A stretch of 64,000 bases of DNA from Mytilinidion resinicola. Its lineage: Eukaryota; Ascomycota; Dothideomycetes; Mytilinidiales; Mytilinidiaceae. Each line of letters starts with the position of its first letter. Positions within the stretch are counted from its first letter, which is position 1. A model generated the notes under the pieces. That model made no database searches. It had not been told where the DNA came from and saw nothing but the letters and a program-made list of their open reading frames with translations. Position numbers and translations under genes: made by a program. This document shows positions 43,645-54,382 of the stretch, piece after piece. Location: NCBI RefSeq assembly GCF_010093595.1, contig NW_022985451.1, forward strand, positions 813,613 through 877,612, written 5' to 3'.

Positions 43645-45121
43645 ACGTTGTCAAAATCGACCCAATACCTCGAACACATTCAAGCTCATGGCCTTCGGCC
43701 AGCGAAACGTTGCTCGCAGGATAGCAACAATTAGGCTCCACGAGCTCGTGGGATGAGAACTGAAGTTGGCAGATGGCCTCAGATATCGCCTATTCTAGGG
43801 GGCTGTTGGAGTAAAAAGTCGGACCTGTGCCGTCGCCGATGAGTACCTTGGGCAGAGGGCGCTTAGATCCGAGTAGAATGAGATGGATTCCGTCGTGTGA
43901 GCGATGGTCGTGGGTGGAAAGCAAACGGAAGCATCCCTGGGCATAACCGCATAACAGTCTCAACGAAGAATCGGACTTCATCTTTTTTCTGCATTCTTCT
44001 TTCTTCAGGATGGAGATAGCGGGCAATGGGAGGGTTCGCGTGTGGAAGGGTATGAAGTCTTCTCGATAGCGAGCACGAGCACTTAAATCCAACTTTTTCT
44101 ACAATCTCTGCCTTGATGACGCGTATTGAGCCAATTTCCTCGCATTCACCACTCACCGCGACCGACATCTTCTACTGCCCCCACCACCACGCTTACCCAT
44201 GGCATTCAATAACGCCCCGCACGCCTACCCTCCCATATTCACCCTCAGTGTTCCCCGCTTCCCGCAGTCGGTAGAGGTGTTTAAACTCCCTTTTCCTCCT
44301 TCCACAGCAACTTCTCAACATATCACACTAAAACCAATCCACCACCACCACCACCACCACCACATCACCGCACCCACTTAACCCTTCTCAATTACTTATC
44401 CACCTTCCATCCACCTTTTCCCTACCCTTTCCCTTCCCTACCCCTTCTCTCTCCCTAACCCTTCCCTCATACCCTTTCTCCCCTAACCCTTCCCTTCTTC
44501 CATCCCTCTCACGCTCCACCCCTTCACCCTCGTAGATGGGACCCTGCATATAGCTATCGGCTGGCACGGACCGGAGTATGTGGCGATGGTTGGGGCCCGC
44601 TCCAAGGTAGGCGCTAGTTTTCTTTTCGATCTCAGTATCTACTCTCTGTGATGTTTCAATGTGACCCTGCATATAGCTGTCGGTTCTGGCAGGGGCCAGG
44701 GCGCGGCGATGGTTGGGGCCCGCTTCAATCTTGTAGGTATGGCTTGAATATGAGAAACTCTTCCATGATTGCAGTTTTTGATCTGGGTGTGGTGGAAGAG
44801 TGTGTTTTGTAGACTGTGTCTCGGCCGCACGTTCGGACGAGAATCGCAGAAGGGTGAAGATGATGATAGGAAGCTGCACTCATTTACATCCAGGATTGTA
44901 AGGGGGTATTTTTAACACCTTAAGAATCAGAAAGCATTGGACTTGTGGAAACAGGAACTCATGAAGTTTTGAGAACCATCCCCTTCGAAAGGAGGCAGCT
45001 AGGGAGCGCCGCGTGTATTTGGGGGATTAGGGACTTATTCTCATCCCGTCGTGGGACCGCAATATCATCACCAACATCCTCCCGTCCTAGGTCCATCCGA
45101 CCCTCGTCCGTCGATCTCTTC
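43645..45121. other. Intergenic with polypyrimidine tract, (CCA)n and a local duplication
   Basis: A (CCA)n run lies at about 44341-44363 and a C/T-only-like tract at about 44385-44520. A duplicated segment of about 72 bp (see separate entry) follows. Opposed frames here reflect low complexity and are not credible genes. Confidence 0.5.
44541..44738. repeat. Direct duplication of about 72 bp
   Basis: 44541-44612 and 44664-44738 share ACCCTGCATATAGCT, TCGG, CTGGCA and GCGATGGTTGGGGCCCGCT in the same order, separated by about 50 bp, with small differences. Non-coding. Confidence 0.7.
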
Positions 45122-47947
45122 CTAAAGCGGGTACATGGTCTCCATCAATCTCCTCCATTCCTCCTTGATCTTATGAAATTTCTCCGCAAACTCAAATAGC
45201 TTACCAGCTAGGCATGCTTCATGCAAATCCAGCGGATCTGCCTGCTGCAGCAACTGCTTGTATATCTCCATCAACGTACACGTCTCCTCGAAGTTCCGAC
45301 AATTCTTGAATCCGTAATCAAATCGGATAGATGCGTCAGGCGGATATTCGGTAGGTTGACTGATGGCGAGGAATTGTTTCAAGCCCCACACCGACTTATG
45401 CGGTCCGGACGGTGGGACTGAGAGAAAAGACTCGAGATGTCGGAACGAGGGCCCTTTCAAGCCATGGGAATCCATGAGCTTGATGAGGGAGCCTGACTCT
45501 CGTACGCCCGCCAAAATTCCGTGAAGGTAGCTGTTGTATTACTGTCGTTTAACCCAACATCGTGGAAGAGCTTATCACCGATAAGAAGGCGTCCATATAT
45601 CCCTCCAAGCGCCCGTTCTTCGTATTCGCCTTGGCATGTGCAGAAGCCGAAGGTATACTAGTTCTCTTCAATGGGGTTTGGATGCCCCATGTGCAGCACC
45701 TCTGCCAGCATAATGTAGCACGCGGCTTTGGCGTCCGGTTTCAATTCTTGCGGCTTCTTGCCCTGGTCTTCGGGGTCCAGGTATGTACACGCTTGGTCGA
45801 AGAACGTGGTGATCATGCTTTCCGCTGCCTCCTTGCCGGATATGGGACTCTCAAGGATGTGGGTGTGCTTCAAGAACCAGGGAAAGTAGCCGCCGCGGGA
45901 GGCTTCAGGGATGCGGTAGTAGAAGGCCTTGATGTTAGCGATGAGGGTACCTTCGGTGCGCCATTTGTGGAGGTCCTCCGCGGTCACCTCTCCTAAGAGA
46001 TAGAGGCCTTGGTAAAGCCCTAGAAGTTTGGATCGGTCCGCGAAAGATGGGAGATGGCTGAAGCCGAAGTCTTCGAAAACTTCTGTGTCTGCGTCGGTGG
46101 GGAGCTCGTCTCGGACGAGAAATCTCCACAGGAAGTCGGCGGATGTGAGAGGACGCCTGGCGCAGGTGAAGAGATGATATCCGGATCTTTTCTGTTCACA
46201 TAATTCACTGCAATAGAAATCTTTGTTGCAAACGCTGCATTTTCGGGAGGTCGTTCTATCGCAGTGCCGACATTCGCCCAACTCCTCGTCAAGCTCTTGA
46301 TGATACCCTAGCCAGGTATCTTCTGATAACGACGTCGTTGTCGGCATATGGGAAATGGACTGAGTTTCCTCAAGCGTCATCCTGTCTCTATGGTCAGCTT
46401 TGAAGCACGACTGCTCTCTACTCGGCAACTCGACGGGGCCTGTGTGTTTGCTTACCTTTTGAACGCTTCAGCAACTCGTTTTTGCTCGGATTCTAACCTC
46501 CATCGCTCGACATCCGATTCTCGTCGTGAGTGCTTCGCCGCCGAAGGAAAAACACTACTTCCGCCAATAGCAGAGGTTTTGGCTGGAAGCACATTTCTCT
46601 TTATAGCAGACTTCAGTTCCCTTTTGATGTCCTTCTGTACCTGTACTAAAGCTTTGCCTATTTGATCTGCTTGTCCCGGTCGAAGTTCGGCTACCTCAGG
46701 CAGACTCCATGATTTGAAGAGACGCCCATGGCAGCCCCTCGTAGCAAACTTCCCATGGGCTTTGAGTAATCGAGCACAGGCGAAGCAACTATACTTGCTA
46801 CATCCAAAGTATGGTAGTATCGTATGAATTGACGGCTCGTTGCGGGACAGAAAAAGGAGCAGTTGGACTTCGCAGTGTGTGTTAAGTCTCTGCTTTTGTC
46901 GGATAGTGAATTCTTTTCCAGCTTTCTTTACGTTACATTTGTTGAGTAGCACGCTCCCGATGGTGTCACCATCTAGGCTGAGGTTTAGGATGCCGAACGT
47001 CTGCTTCAAGTTCAGAGAGCATTTGGGCGATGCGATCGATGTCGAGTCGCGAGGCAGGAGAATAATGGTGACTTCGTTGAAGCTCGGGAAAGCGAGCGCA
47101 GTCTCTCCGAACTTCTCAAACGTGACTCGGAGTCTAGCGAGCAGAGAGATGTCCATCCAGAGCTTCTTCGTTTTTGAAGTAGCACCTGGAGAGCTGTACA
47201 GTGCTTCCCCGGTTCTCTTCCTCATTCGCAATTCGTATGCCGATGTGGCAATCTTGCTGTATTGGTCAGTTGTAGACTGTCCCGTCTTTGCGACGTCAAA
47301 GAGCAGCTGCCGAAAGTCTAAGAGCTCATTCTCCAAGGTCGTATGGTTTCCAATCGACATACTGTTACCCAGAGCTTTGAAATCAGCTCTCAAACTAGGG
47401 ATAGAGTCACCCTGGATACGATCTTGATGATATGCAAGCATCTCATTCCAGAGCTCTTTCTTGACAGCTTCCTCCCCCAAGCCTGCAAACGTAAATATCG
47501 CTGTCTTCTCCGAAGTGGTTATTGGATACATTGCTTACCCTGGCTACCGGACAACCTCCCCAGCAGCTTGCCCAACCTATCATAAACTGGTCTCTCTAGC
47601 TCCGGAAACCCCTCATTCCGCGCAATCCATAAAGTCACACTATCCTCCGACTCTTTCATGGCTGTGGCTACAACAGCCCTCCCACCTTTTCTATTCGCAG
47701 CGAATTCGGCGAGACAGTCCAAAAACTTCTTCTTAAGCCTGTCGTGCCCGGAATACGCTATCTAATGAGCATTTGCAGTGTCAACGCTAGCTGTATCTGA
47801 CTCGTCGTCGTAGTACTCTTCCAGTACATCGTCGGGCAGCCAAGCCTCTTCGACTTGCCCGCCATTCCTAAGGGAGAGAAGATTGGCGAGAGCAGTGAAG
47901 TGAGCTTTGTCAAGACCTGGGAAACTCCAGTCGAAGGTCTCACTCAT
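45122..47947 (-). pseudogene. OTT_1508-like deaminase fused to MYND zinc finger, interrupted
   Basis: Three exons join in phase: 47947-47539, 47482-46456 and 46381 onward. Exon 1 gives MSETFDWSFPGLDKAHFTAL and, after an in-frame TAG at 47764-47762, DRLKKKFLDCLAEFAAN. Exon 2 carries the deaminase core: THCEVQLLLFLSRNEPS (HxE) followed by LPYFGCSKYSCFACARLL (CxxC) and the HGRLFKSWSLP tail, the OTT_1508-like nucleic-acid deaminase signature. Exon 3 has a MYND finger (CRHCDRTTSRKCSVCNKDFY, CSELCEQKRSGYHLFTC) and a long helical C-terminus. A second TAG at 45660-45658 interrupts between HPNPIEEN and YTFGFCTCQGEYEER. A one-base frame change near 45,490-45,505 then switches to the frame reading SGSLIKLMDSHGLKGPS down to 45122. 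Zinc and catalytic ligands are all present. The ancestor was probably a DNA- or RNA-modifying enzyme with a protein-interaction module. Confidence 0.72.
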
Positions 47948-49357
47948 GATGGTGAGATGAATGTGAGCTTACTTCGATGATTTGCTAATAATGGAGTAGA
48001 ACGTCCATCTGTGGGCTCGAGGCTGTGCTTGCGGCGAGGTGTGCTGGCAGCCTTGGAGGTTACACAAGTTAGTCAGCACCATGCATCAATGTGTGTGCTG
48101 AGTGCAAAAGATATACACACGGTTCTCTCAAGACTTACCTCCTGGGAACACCATCCCGATACTGCTCTAAAAGCATCATGCCATTACCCGAACGCTATAG
48201 ATTAGGTCGGAATGATCTGAAGGAGAAGTCATCAGCAGCACCAGGCATAGCGGCTTCATCACCCCTCACCCATATCCAAACTCATCCTTTCCTATCCAGA
48301 AGTACGCTCTCCACAAAACGGCAACTCTCACCACCTAGAAGCTTTGAGCATTAGACATGTGTCTGCGGCCCTGAAACCGCAGAACCTCCCACCTCGCCTC
48401 GACTCTTCTCTTTAAAGCTCTGTTTTTCCCTCACAACAACGGCCTCAATACCCACCCTCTAGACCTCCCTTCCCAACCCCAGGCCCCAAATCACATCCCC
48501 CATCCCCATCCTCGAAGACGAAAAGCACAGAACCGTATCAATCTCGCACGCCGACCCCTTCCAAACTCCACCGCTTTCCCACAGACAGTGACTCTGTTAA
48601 ACGCTACTTCTTACTACCTTCCACAGTTCCGCAGGCCTCGTCACAACTCACAACGTGCAGGCGTAATCTGCGTACCGCGTACCCCTCATCCAGCTACAAC
48701 AACCGTACTCACCGAAGGGCGTCTATAATATTTTCCGGGTTCGAGGATGCTACCTCATGATCAATAAGGTCAGCGTGTGGCAGTGGAGTGTTGAAAGGTA
48801 CTTTTGCAGGAGACTTACACAATTGTATCACCAGGGGGGTGGGGGGGGGGAGGGTCAGTGGGGGCTCTCAGCTGGCGAAGGAGCCGCCGGATCCGAAGAA
48901 GTGGAAGGGAAAACGCTTGCGGCGGATCGGGGGATTGGTTTGGAAGCGTCAAGAGGGGCGAGGATTGGAAATCAGTCGCTTGAGTTTTCATGCTTCAAGA
49001 CACGCCAAACCGAAACAATGGGAAACAGAGAAGGAAATGAGGGAAAGGTGCGAGAGAACAAACGACGAAAGACGTGCTAGCTACTTCATATCGCCTAGGC
49101 CGGGCAATGTCTTTAGTATTCCGGCTAGTACTTATAATACAGCACAACCATCCCAAACGCCGGATCCAAACCCCTGTGAGCAGCGCACGCACTGTGCCTC
49201 CTGGAGGAAGGAGGAGGCTAGTGTCGCTCCATCCACGCACCCTATACATAAACACCCATACGCCGTGGGATATCCCCTCAAACAAACCAGGCATCAGCCA
49301 GCCCGAGCTAGATCCCAAACACCGTACTCCGGAGTGATGACATAGACACCCACCACC
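47948..49357. other. Intergenic with G-rich run
   Basis: The promoter side of the deaminase gene and the downstream region of SAS4. A run of G with few interruptions lies at about 48835-48852. The overlapping frames at 48757-49345 are low complexity and not supported. Confidence 0.45.
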
Positions 49358-51038
49358 CTATCCGCCGCCCTTACCATCTGTTGCCTTCTCTTTCCCCTTC
49401 CCCACCGGGGTACTGGCGGTTCCACCTATGCTGTCTCTATCCCTACGCACCCGCCTCCGCTTCCGCGCATGTGCTCTCAACGCCTCTTCCGTCAGATACT
49501 CCGGCGGTAGCGCAAACTCCTCTTCCTGCGGTTCCGGCAACGGCTGTCCAAACGCTGTCACGTTCCGCCCGTGGCGACTCTTCCCTAAAGCCGCCTCCCG
49601 CAGATGCGGCTTCGCGTAAAAGCTCGTAAAGGGCTTTGGCGGTTCAAGAGGTGGTGGTGGTAGTAGGATAGAAGAATTCTGATGTGCTGGTCTTCGATTC
49701 CGTTTTGGAGGCGGATGTGACGAAGACGCCGTAGCCGCAGCCTCAGTTTGGAGCTGAAGCGCAGCCCATGCGTCAACATCCGTAGGATTAGGGACTGTCC
49801 CGCTTTCAGCCGGGCTTTCACCGTCCTCGTTGCTGTTCGCTTCCTCCTCTTCTTCTCTCGCGAGAAGGGCGGCTTCGCGCTCAGATTTCAACCGCTTCTC
49901 CTCCTCTTTCCAGATGCGGAATTTATCGACCAGCGCTTTCACTTCTGCTACGAAGTAGTCGCGCTTTGGTTCCCAGTCTTTCCGCTCGCCGTCGGTGACT
50001 CCGGTTATGCCCATTACTTTTAGCCAGTCTGGGCCTTGGAGGCCGTCGAGGAGCCTTTCGAGCTGGACTTTCTCGTGCATTGCGCGCTCCTTCTCGATGT
50101 TGCGGAGCTGTTTCTCCTTGCGCTCGGCGCGGCGGTGGGCAGTGAAGAAGTGTGCATCGGCGAGGGGGTCTGTGGTAGGCTTCTTAGGCGCATGGCGGTC
50201 GCTGGCGGTGTAGTCGACGACTTGGTAGAGGGTGGAGGTGCGGTTGGGCGGTTGTTTACTCGAGGACGCGAGGACGACACCATTCGGAAGCGAGGTAACC
50301 GACTTCTTTCGCGCTCTCGTCGGGCTGATTGAGGCCCTGAGAGCTGGTGTCGAGCTAGCATTGCGCGTTTTGGGTGTTTTGAGGGCTTCGTCGACGATGT
50401 AGATGAGGGTGTCTGGCTCGAGGAATTCTGCGCGTGTCAGCGTGACGTAGTTCAGATGCAACGCGAAGAGGAGTACCAGGCTGCTTGGGCGCGTCCGCAA
50501 TGATATCGTCGTAATTGGGGAAGTAGATGCTGAGGTCGCTCTTCAGACGCGATCCACCGTCCTGCGACCTCAGCGTGCGCTTCTCCTGCCCACCGCGTGA
50601 CGTCGAGGGCACCGCGAGCAGGCTGCCCTCGCCATTGGTCTGCGGCGTGGAGCGGCCAGAGTGTACATCGTCGTCGCGTAGCGGGAGGACGGTCTGTACG
50701 CCGTTTGTAGTCTGTAGGAGTTTCGCATGAGGCTGGATTAGGGAGACCTTGGTAGGCGGTTTCGATCGCTCGGTCGGCGCGTCGAGGGAGGGCTGAGGTC
50801 GCTTGCGAGCATTGTTGCGCGTGGTGATCAGGACCTGCGCGACCGTGTTGGAGGAGGGCTGCGCCAGCGTCTCTTCAAGCGTCCTTTGCGTTTTGCCCTT
50901 GGGCGGGCGTCTGGGCGCCGTGGTGTTGGTGCTGGTGGATAGCGGCGTGGGTGCGTGTGAGTCCGGCGCGGGAGGTTTAGGAACAGATTTCGCGACTCTG
51001 CGCGACGATCGAGCCGTTGACCGGGACTCGTCTGTCAT
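49358..51038 (-). CDS. SAS4-like (something about silencing 4) chromatin protein
   Basis: Exons 51038-50477 and 50427-49358 give 543 residues. The N-terminal half is disordered and rich in Ser, Pro and Thr. The conserved core starts with SDLSIYFPNYDDIIADAPKQ and, across the intron, EFLEPDTLIYIVDEALKTP. Later come LLDGLQGPDWLKVMGITGVT and KRDYFVAEVKALVDKFRIWK, the Sas4 domain, plus a DVDAWAALQLQTEA motif shared with fungal homologues. Sas4 is a non-catalytic subunit of the SAS histone H4K16 acetyltransferase complex, opposing the spread of silencing. The C-terminus is basic (ARKRRRVRRDRDS). The intron (49 nt) lies between the two conserved blocks. No lesion. Confidence 0.82.
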
Positions 51039-51737
51039 GGTTATGTTGTGTTGGACGGGGCATTTTACTGCGACGCCTGCGAGGGACCCGGCAATTGGGG
51101 CGTGTTTGGCTTGAAGGGCCCGTTCGGCGATGGGGTCCTTGACGTTAGGGGCTGCCCTCTGCCGAAAGCAGGTGGAGGAAGCTGGAGGCTTCACTGCGTT
51201 ACAGTGACGATTCACACATGTTCTCATCTATGTCTTCACCTTTCAGCATTCACACCAGATTGTAGCAAGAATTTGCGAGAATTCTACACTGCTAGAGGTG
51301 CTGGAATCAACATCACGGCTAGCGGTGACTTTGGAGCGCGATAGAAGCATTGATCAACGTTGGAAGAGGAGGCAAGTTTTCGGCTCCGCCAGCCGCCACC
51401 AAAATGAGATGCATAGCAATATTAAATTGAGGTCACGTCTGGTGTGATGTGGACTCGTCTTTTATATATATATACACACACTTTGTTCCGCAGACCACGA
51501 CTTTACCGACAGTCGACTGTTAGTTTTCATCTGAGACATCCACCCATCTCTGATCGTGCCATCCGATCATCCTGACATGTTGCACAGACTCGTGTTGCAC
51601 ATCAACGTTCAGTAGTCTGTCAGTCTTCCCACTGTGGCGGCATCCATCCAGCCCAATCCAACAGCCACGTTACATTAGAGATTAATCAGAGCTACCTCTC
51701 GCTCGCAAGACGGGAGTATTAACTATCGACGGGAAGA
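51039..51737. other. Intergenic
   Basis: Between two minus-strand genes; the SAS4 promoter. A TATATATATACACACAC stretch near 51,465 is the only notable structure. Confidence 0.4.
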
Positions 51738-52579
51738 TTACGAGAAGAGAAACTCCTTGAGCACGGGAGATGCAGAGAACTCGGGGTTGAGCAAGACACA
51801 GCTAAAAATAGTCAGCGGGGTGCATCGATATCACTAGCCGCATATCACGGCAACGGCGGCCGAGGGCATGTACTTGAGAAAGTAAGAAAGGCCAGCTTTC
51901 CGGCGCTCCAGAAACCTCGGGCGGAAGCGTGCTGTGATCCAATACATTAGATTGGCCCGTTCAGGCAAGTGGAGGGTGAGGGGTGGAGTGAAAGGGTGGC
52001 AGCTCGTACAGATGAATTTCTTCGGTGGCAACGGCGGCATGGCAGCGCCGGCATGTGGGAATGTTTTCACCAGCTTGTTGCGCAGGTCGTCGAACTCGGA
52101 GTACCTGAGCAGAGTGAGTGGTAGCAACAGAGAAGCAGACGGTGGGCTCTCGACTACCTCTTCATTATCTTCATGGGGCCGCCCTGCAGGTGGTTAGCAC
52201 GGAGGCGAGTTGCATATACATAGCGTCCGGAATCAAAACGCGCAGAGGGCAGCAGGAGGCCACTCACATCCAGGGTCTCGACGGTGCAGTTCCAGACGAC
52301 ATAGGCGCCCACGCCCGGAGTGGTGCCACTGACGACGACGTAGTCGTCAATCGTCACACGCTTTGCCCACAGGGCCTTGCACTGCTCGGAGCCCTCGTCG
52401 GTGTGGTCCTCGAGGGTGATCTGGGCCGACTGGGCCTTGTCGACCGAGACGTTGCTGGTGCTCCTCTGATGCTGCTGCCAATACGGTGGGATCACGATGC
52501 CCGCTGGGTCGGAGGACTGGGTCGCGCCATGACCAGCGTGGCGGCTCTGCGGCGGGGTGTCAGAGCCCGCAGACTCCAT
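51738..52579 (-). CDS. YPT35: Endosomal/vacuolar PX-domain protein YPT35
   Basis: Five exons (52579-52268, 52183-52158, 52104-52010, 51931-51874, 51801-51738) give 184 residues. The protein reads GIVIPPYWQQHQRSTSNVSV and AQSAQITLEDHTDEGSEQCK, then a PX domain: RVTIDDYVVVSGTT, GAYVVWNCTVETLD, GGPMKIMKRYSEFDDLRNKL and MPPLPPKKFI, then RFRPRFLERRKAGLSYFLN and CVLLNPEFSASPVLKEFLFS. RYSEF with the PPLP loop and RRK form the PI3P pocket. In yeast Ypt35 recruits Vps13 to endosomal and vacuolar contact sites through a PxP motif near the N-terminus; I see no clear PxP motif here. The gene is nearly invisible to simple ORF finding because no exon is longer than 312 nt. All junctions are canonical and in phase. 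Confidence 0.9.
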
Positions 52580-53416
52580 CCATCAAGTAGGACGCGGCAG
52601 TCCGGCTTGTTGCTACTATCTATGCAGCTGCGGGGCGAGAGACGGGTTGTCGAGCGGTGAGAGGGATGTAGAGGTGGTGGAGCGACAAAGAAAGTCACCA
52701 CCACACCCACGATTGGGGATAGCTGCTTCAAGCTTGTCGCAATGGGGACAAGACCGGCAGACCCTGGAAATATCGATGCACGCCGGGGTGACTCTGACGG
52801 CTGAGGCGGCCCGCTGATTGGCCAATTGGTGTTCTCGACAGCCGCACGGCCGCGAAAGGGCGTCGTGCCGAGCAGCATCAAACAGAACAGACATGACCGG
52901 CCACTCTCCACCGCGGCGGCCTAGCCCGGAGCGGCCGTGGCGCTCGCATCCAGCCCGCGGTGCGGAGAAAAAGACCACCGGCCGACCATGGCGCGCGCTG
53001 AGGCGACTCAAGCCAGCAATTGGAAGCAAGGGTGCGCGATCGATCAAGCGCTCCCCAAGCTCACCTCCCTTTTAAACCCCCAGCCCGCTGCCCTTATCAC
53101 TGCAACCATTCACCACCACACTCGCTTTGGTGCTTCGACTTGACTTCTGCAGCGACTTCTTCTTCTTCTCCCCGCCTTCCGTCGTTTCAGCAGCTACCCG
53201 TATCGTCTTGTAATCACCGCTTCATTCCACTGTCGCTGTCCGTGCCTGTGCTGTCCGTGCCATCGTTGCCAGCAACAGAAGTGAGCTCTTCATTCCTCGA
53301 CGCCCCGGCAACCACTGCCTTCCAACCCGACTCTCCTGGATCTTTCCGTCTCAACATCTGCTAACAGCACTCTCTAGCTTCAGTAAAAAAAACCCCAACT
53401 TCACATTAATACCACC
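52580..53416. other. Intergenic
   Basis: Divergent promoters of YPT35 (minus) and the GPI protein (plus). CT-rich 5' leader of the latter near 53,150-53,400. Overlapping frames without content. Confidence 0.45.
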
Positions 53417-54382
53417 ATGCGTTCGACACTTGCCCTCGGCGTCCTCGCCCTAGTCAGCTCTACCTACTCCCAAGAGCAATACTCCATCGACCCCAACTCC
53501 GTCAGCCTCTCCCTCAGGCGTGAGTCCATCTTCTACATGTTAGCTGAAACAAACCTAACACCCGACAGAGTTCTGGTGTAACCAGCAAACGAGCGAGTGC
53601 CCTCTGATCTGCCTCCAATACCCCGAGAACTCCGCCTCCACCCAGTCCAACACCTGCGACCCCGTAAGCTCAATCTATCGGGAAGCTTCTGCGGGGTCTC
53701 GATGCTTAGTGGAGCTCATTGGCAACATTTGATCCTACCGGTTCTCGTATCTAAATAAGATATAGGGATACACCCGTAGCAGATAATGGAGCCGAGGAAG
53801 TACCGTGTAGCAGTCTATAGAACCCAGAAGCTTTCCTTGTCTCCGTATCCCAAGCATTGGAGTTCAGTCTCTTCATGAGCTAACATCTCCCAGACCACAC
53901 TCACGTTCAGCTGCGTCTGTGATAAAGGCGAGACACCAAACATCACCGAGTACTCTCAGACTGTGCCCTTCTACATCTGCCAGGAATGGGGTAACCAGTG
54001 CGTCGCTGGCTGTGGACAGGACAACGCTTGCTCCAACGATTGCAGGTTCGTATTTTCCTTTCTTCAACCCTCATCTTGACTTTCTGAGACCTCAATCTAA
54101 TTCTTTCACAGAGCCAACCACCCCTGCGGCGCCCAGAGCCCCGTCCGAGCCAACAGCAGCACCCTTTCCGCAACCTCCAAGCCCACCGGCACGGGCGCCG
54201 CTGCAACGAACGCCCAGACGACTGCCACCGGCGCCGTCTACACCGGTTTCGGCGGAGCTGCAGCCACAAGCACTGGATCTGCGAAGAAGGGTGCTGCTAC
54301 GACGGCCATGCAAGTCGGAAGCAGTTATGGTCTTGCCGTTGTGTTTGCTGGGCTCTTCGCTGGCTTCGCACTTGTGTTGTAG
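53417..54382 (+). CDS. Cys-rich GPI-anchored secreted protein (DUF7707 type)
   Basis: Exons 53417-53519, 53569-53663, 53894-54045 and 54112-54382 give 206 residues. The N-terminus MRSTLALGVLALVSSTYS is a signal peptide. A Cys-rich domain follows: SLRQFWCNQQTSECPLICLQ, TQSNTCDPTTLTFSCVCDKG and QTVPFYICQEWGNQCVAGCG, then NACSNDCRANHPC. The spacing matches the fungal DUF7707 domain. A Ser/Thr-rich stalk (TSKPTGTGAAATNAQTTATG) and a hydrophobic C-terminus (YGLAVVFAGLFAGFALVL) indicate GPI anchoring at the plasma membrane or wall. The third intron-equivalent (53664-53893, 230 nt) is long for this genome. Such proteins are thought to be wall or surface components; role unknown. Not identified as a toxin. 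Confidence 0.85.

Noticed and set aside
44385..44520. CCCTAACCC-containing tract as interstitial telomere repeat
   Set aside because: Only two or three isolated CCCTAACCC words inside a general polypyrimidine tract; no tandem TTAGGG array.
46350..46428. Separate start for the MYND ORF
   Set aside because: The segment upstream of 46381 is an intron with CTGAC branch site; splicing joins the MYND exon to the deaminase exon in phase.
52492..53075. Several overlapping 85-143 codon frames
   Set aside because: GC-rich intergenic shadows on both strands; no domain.
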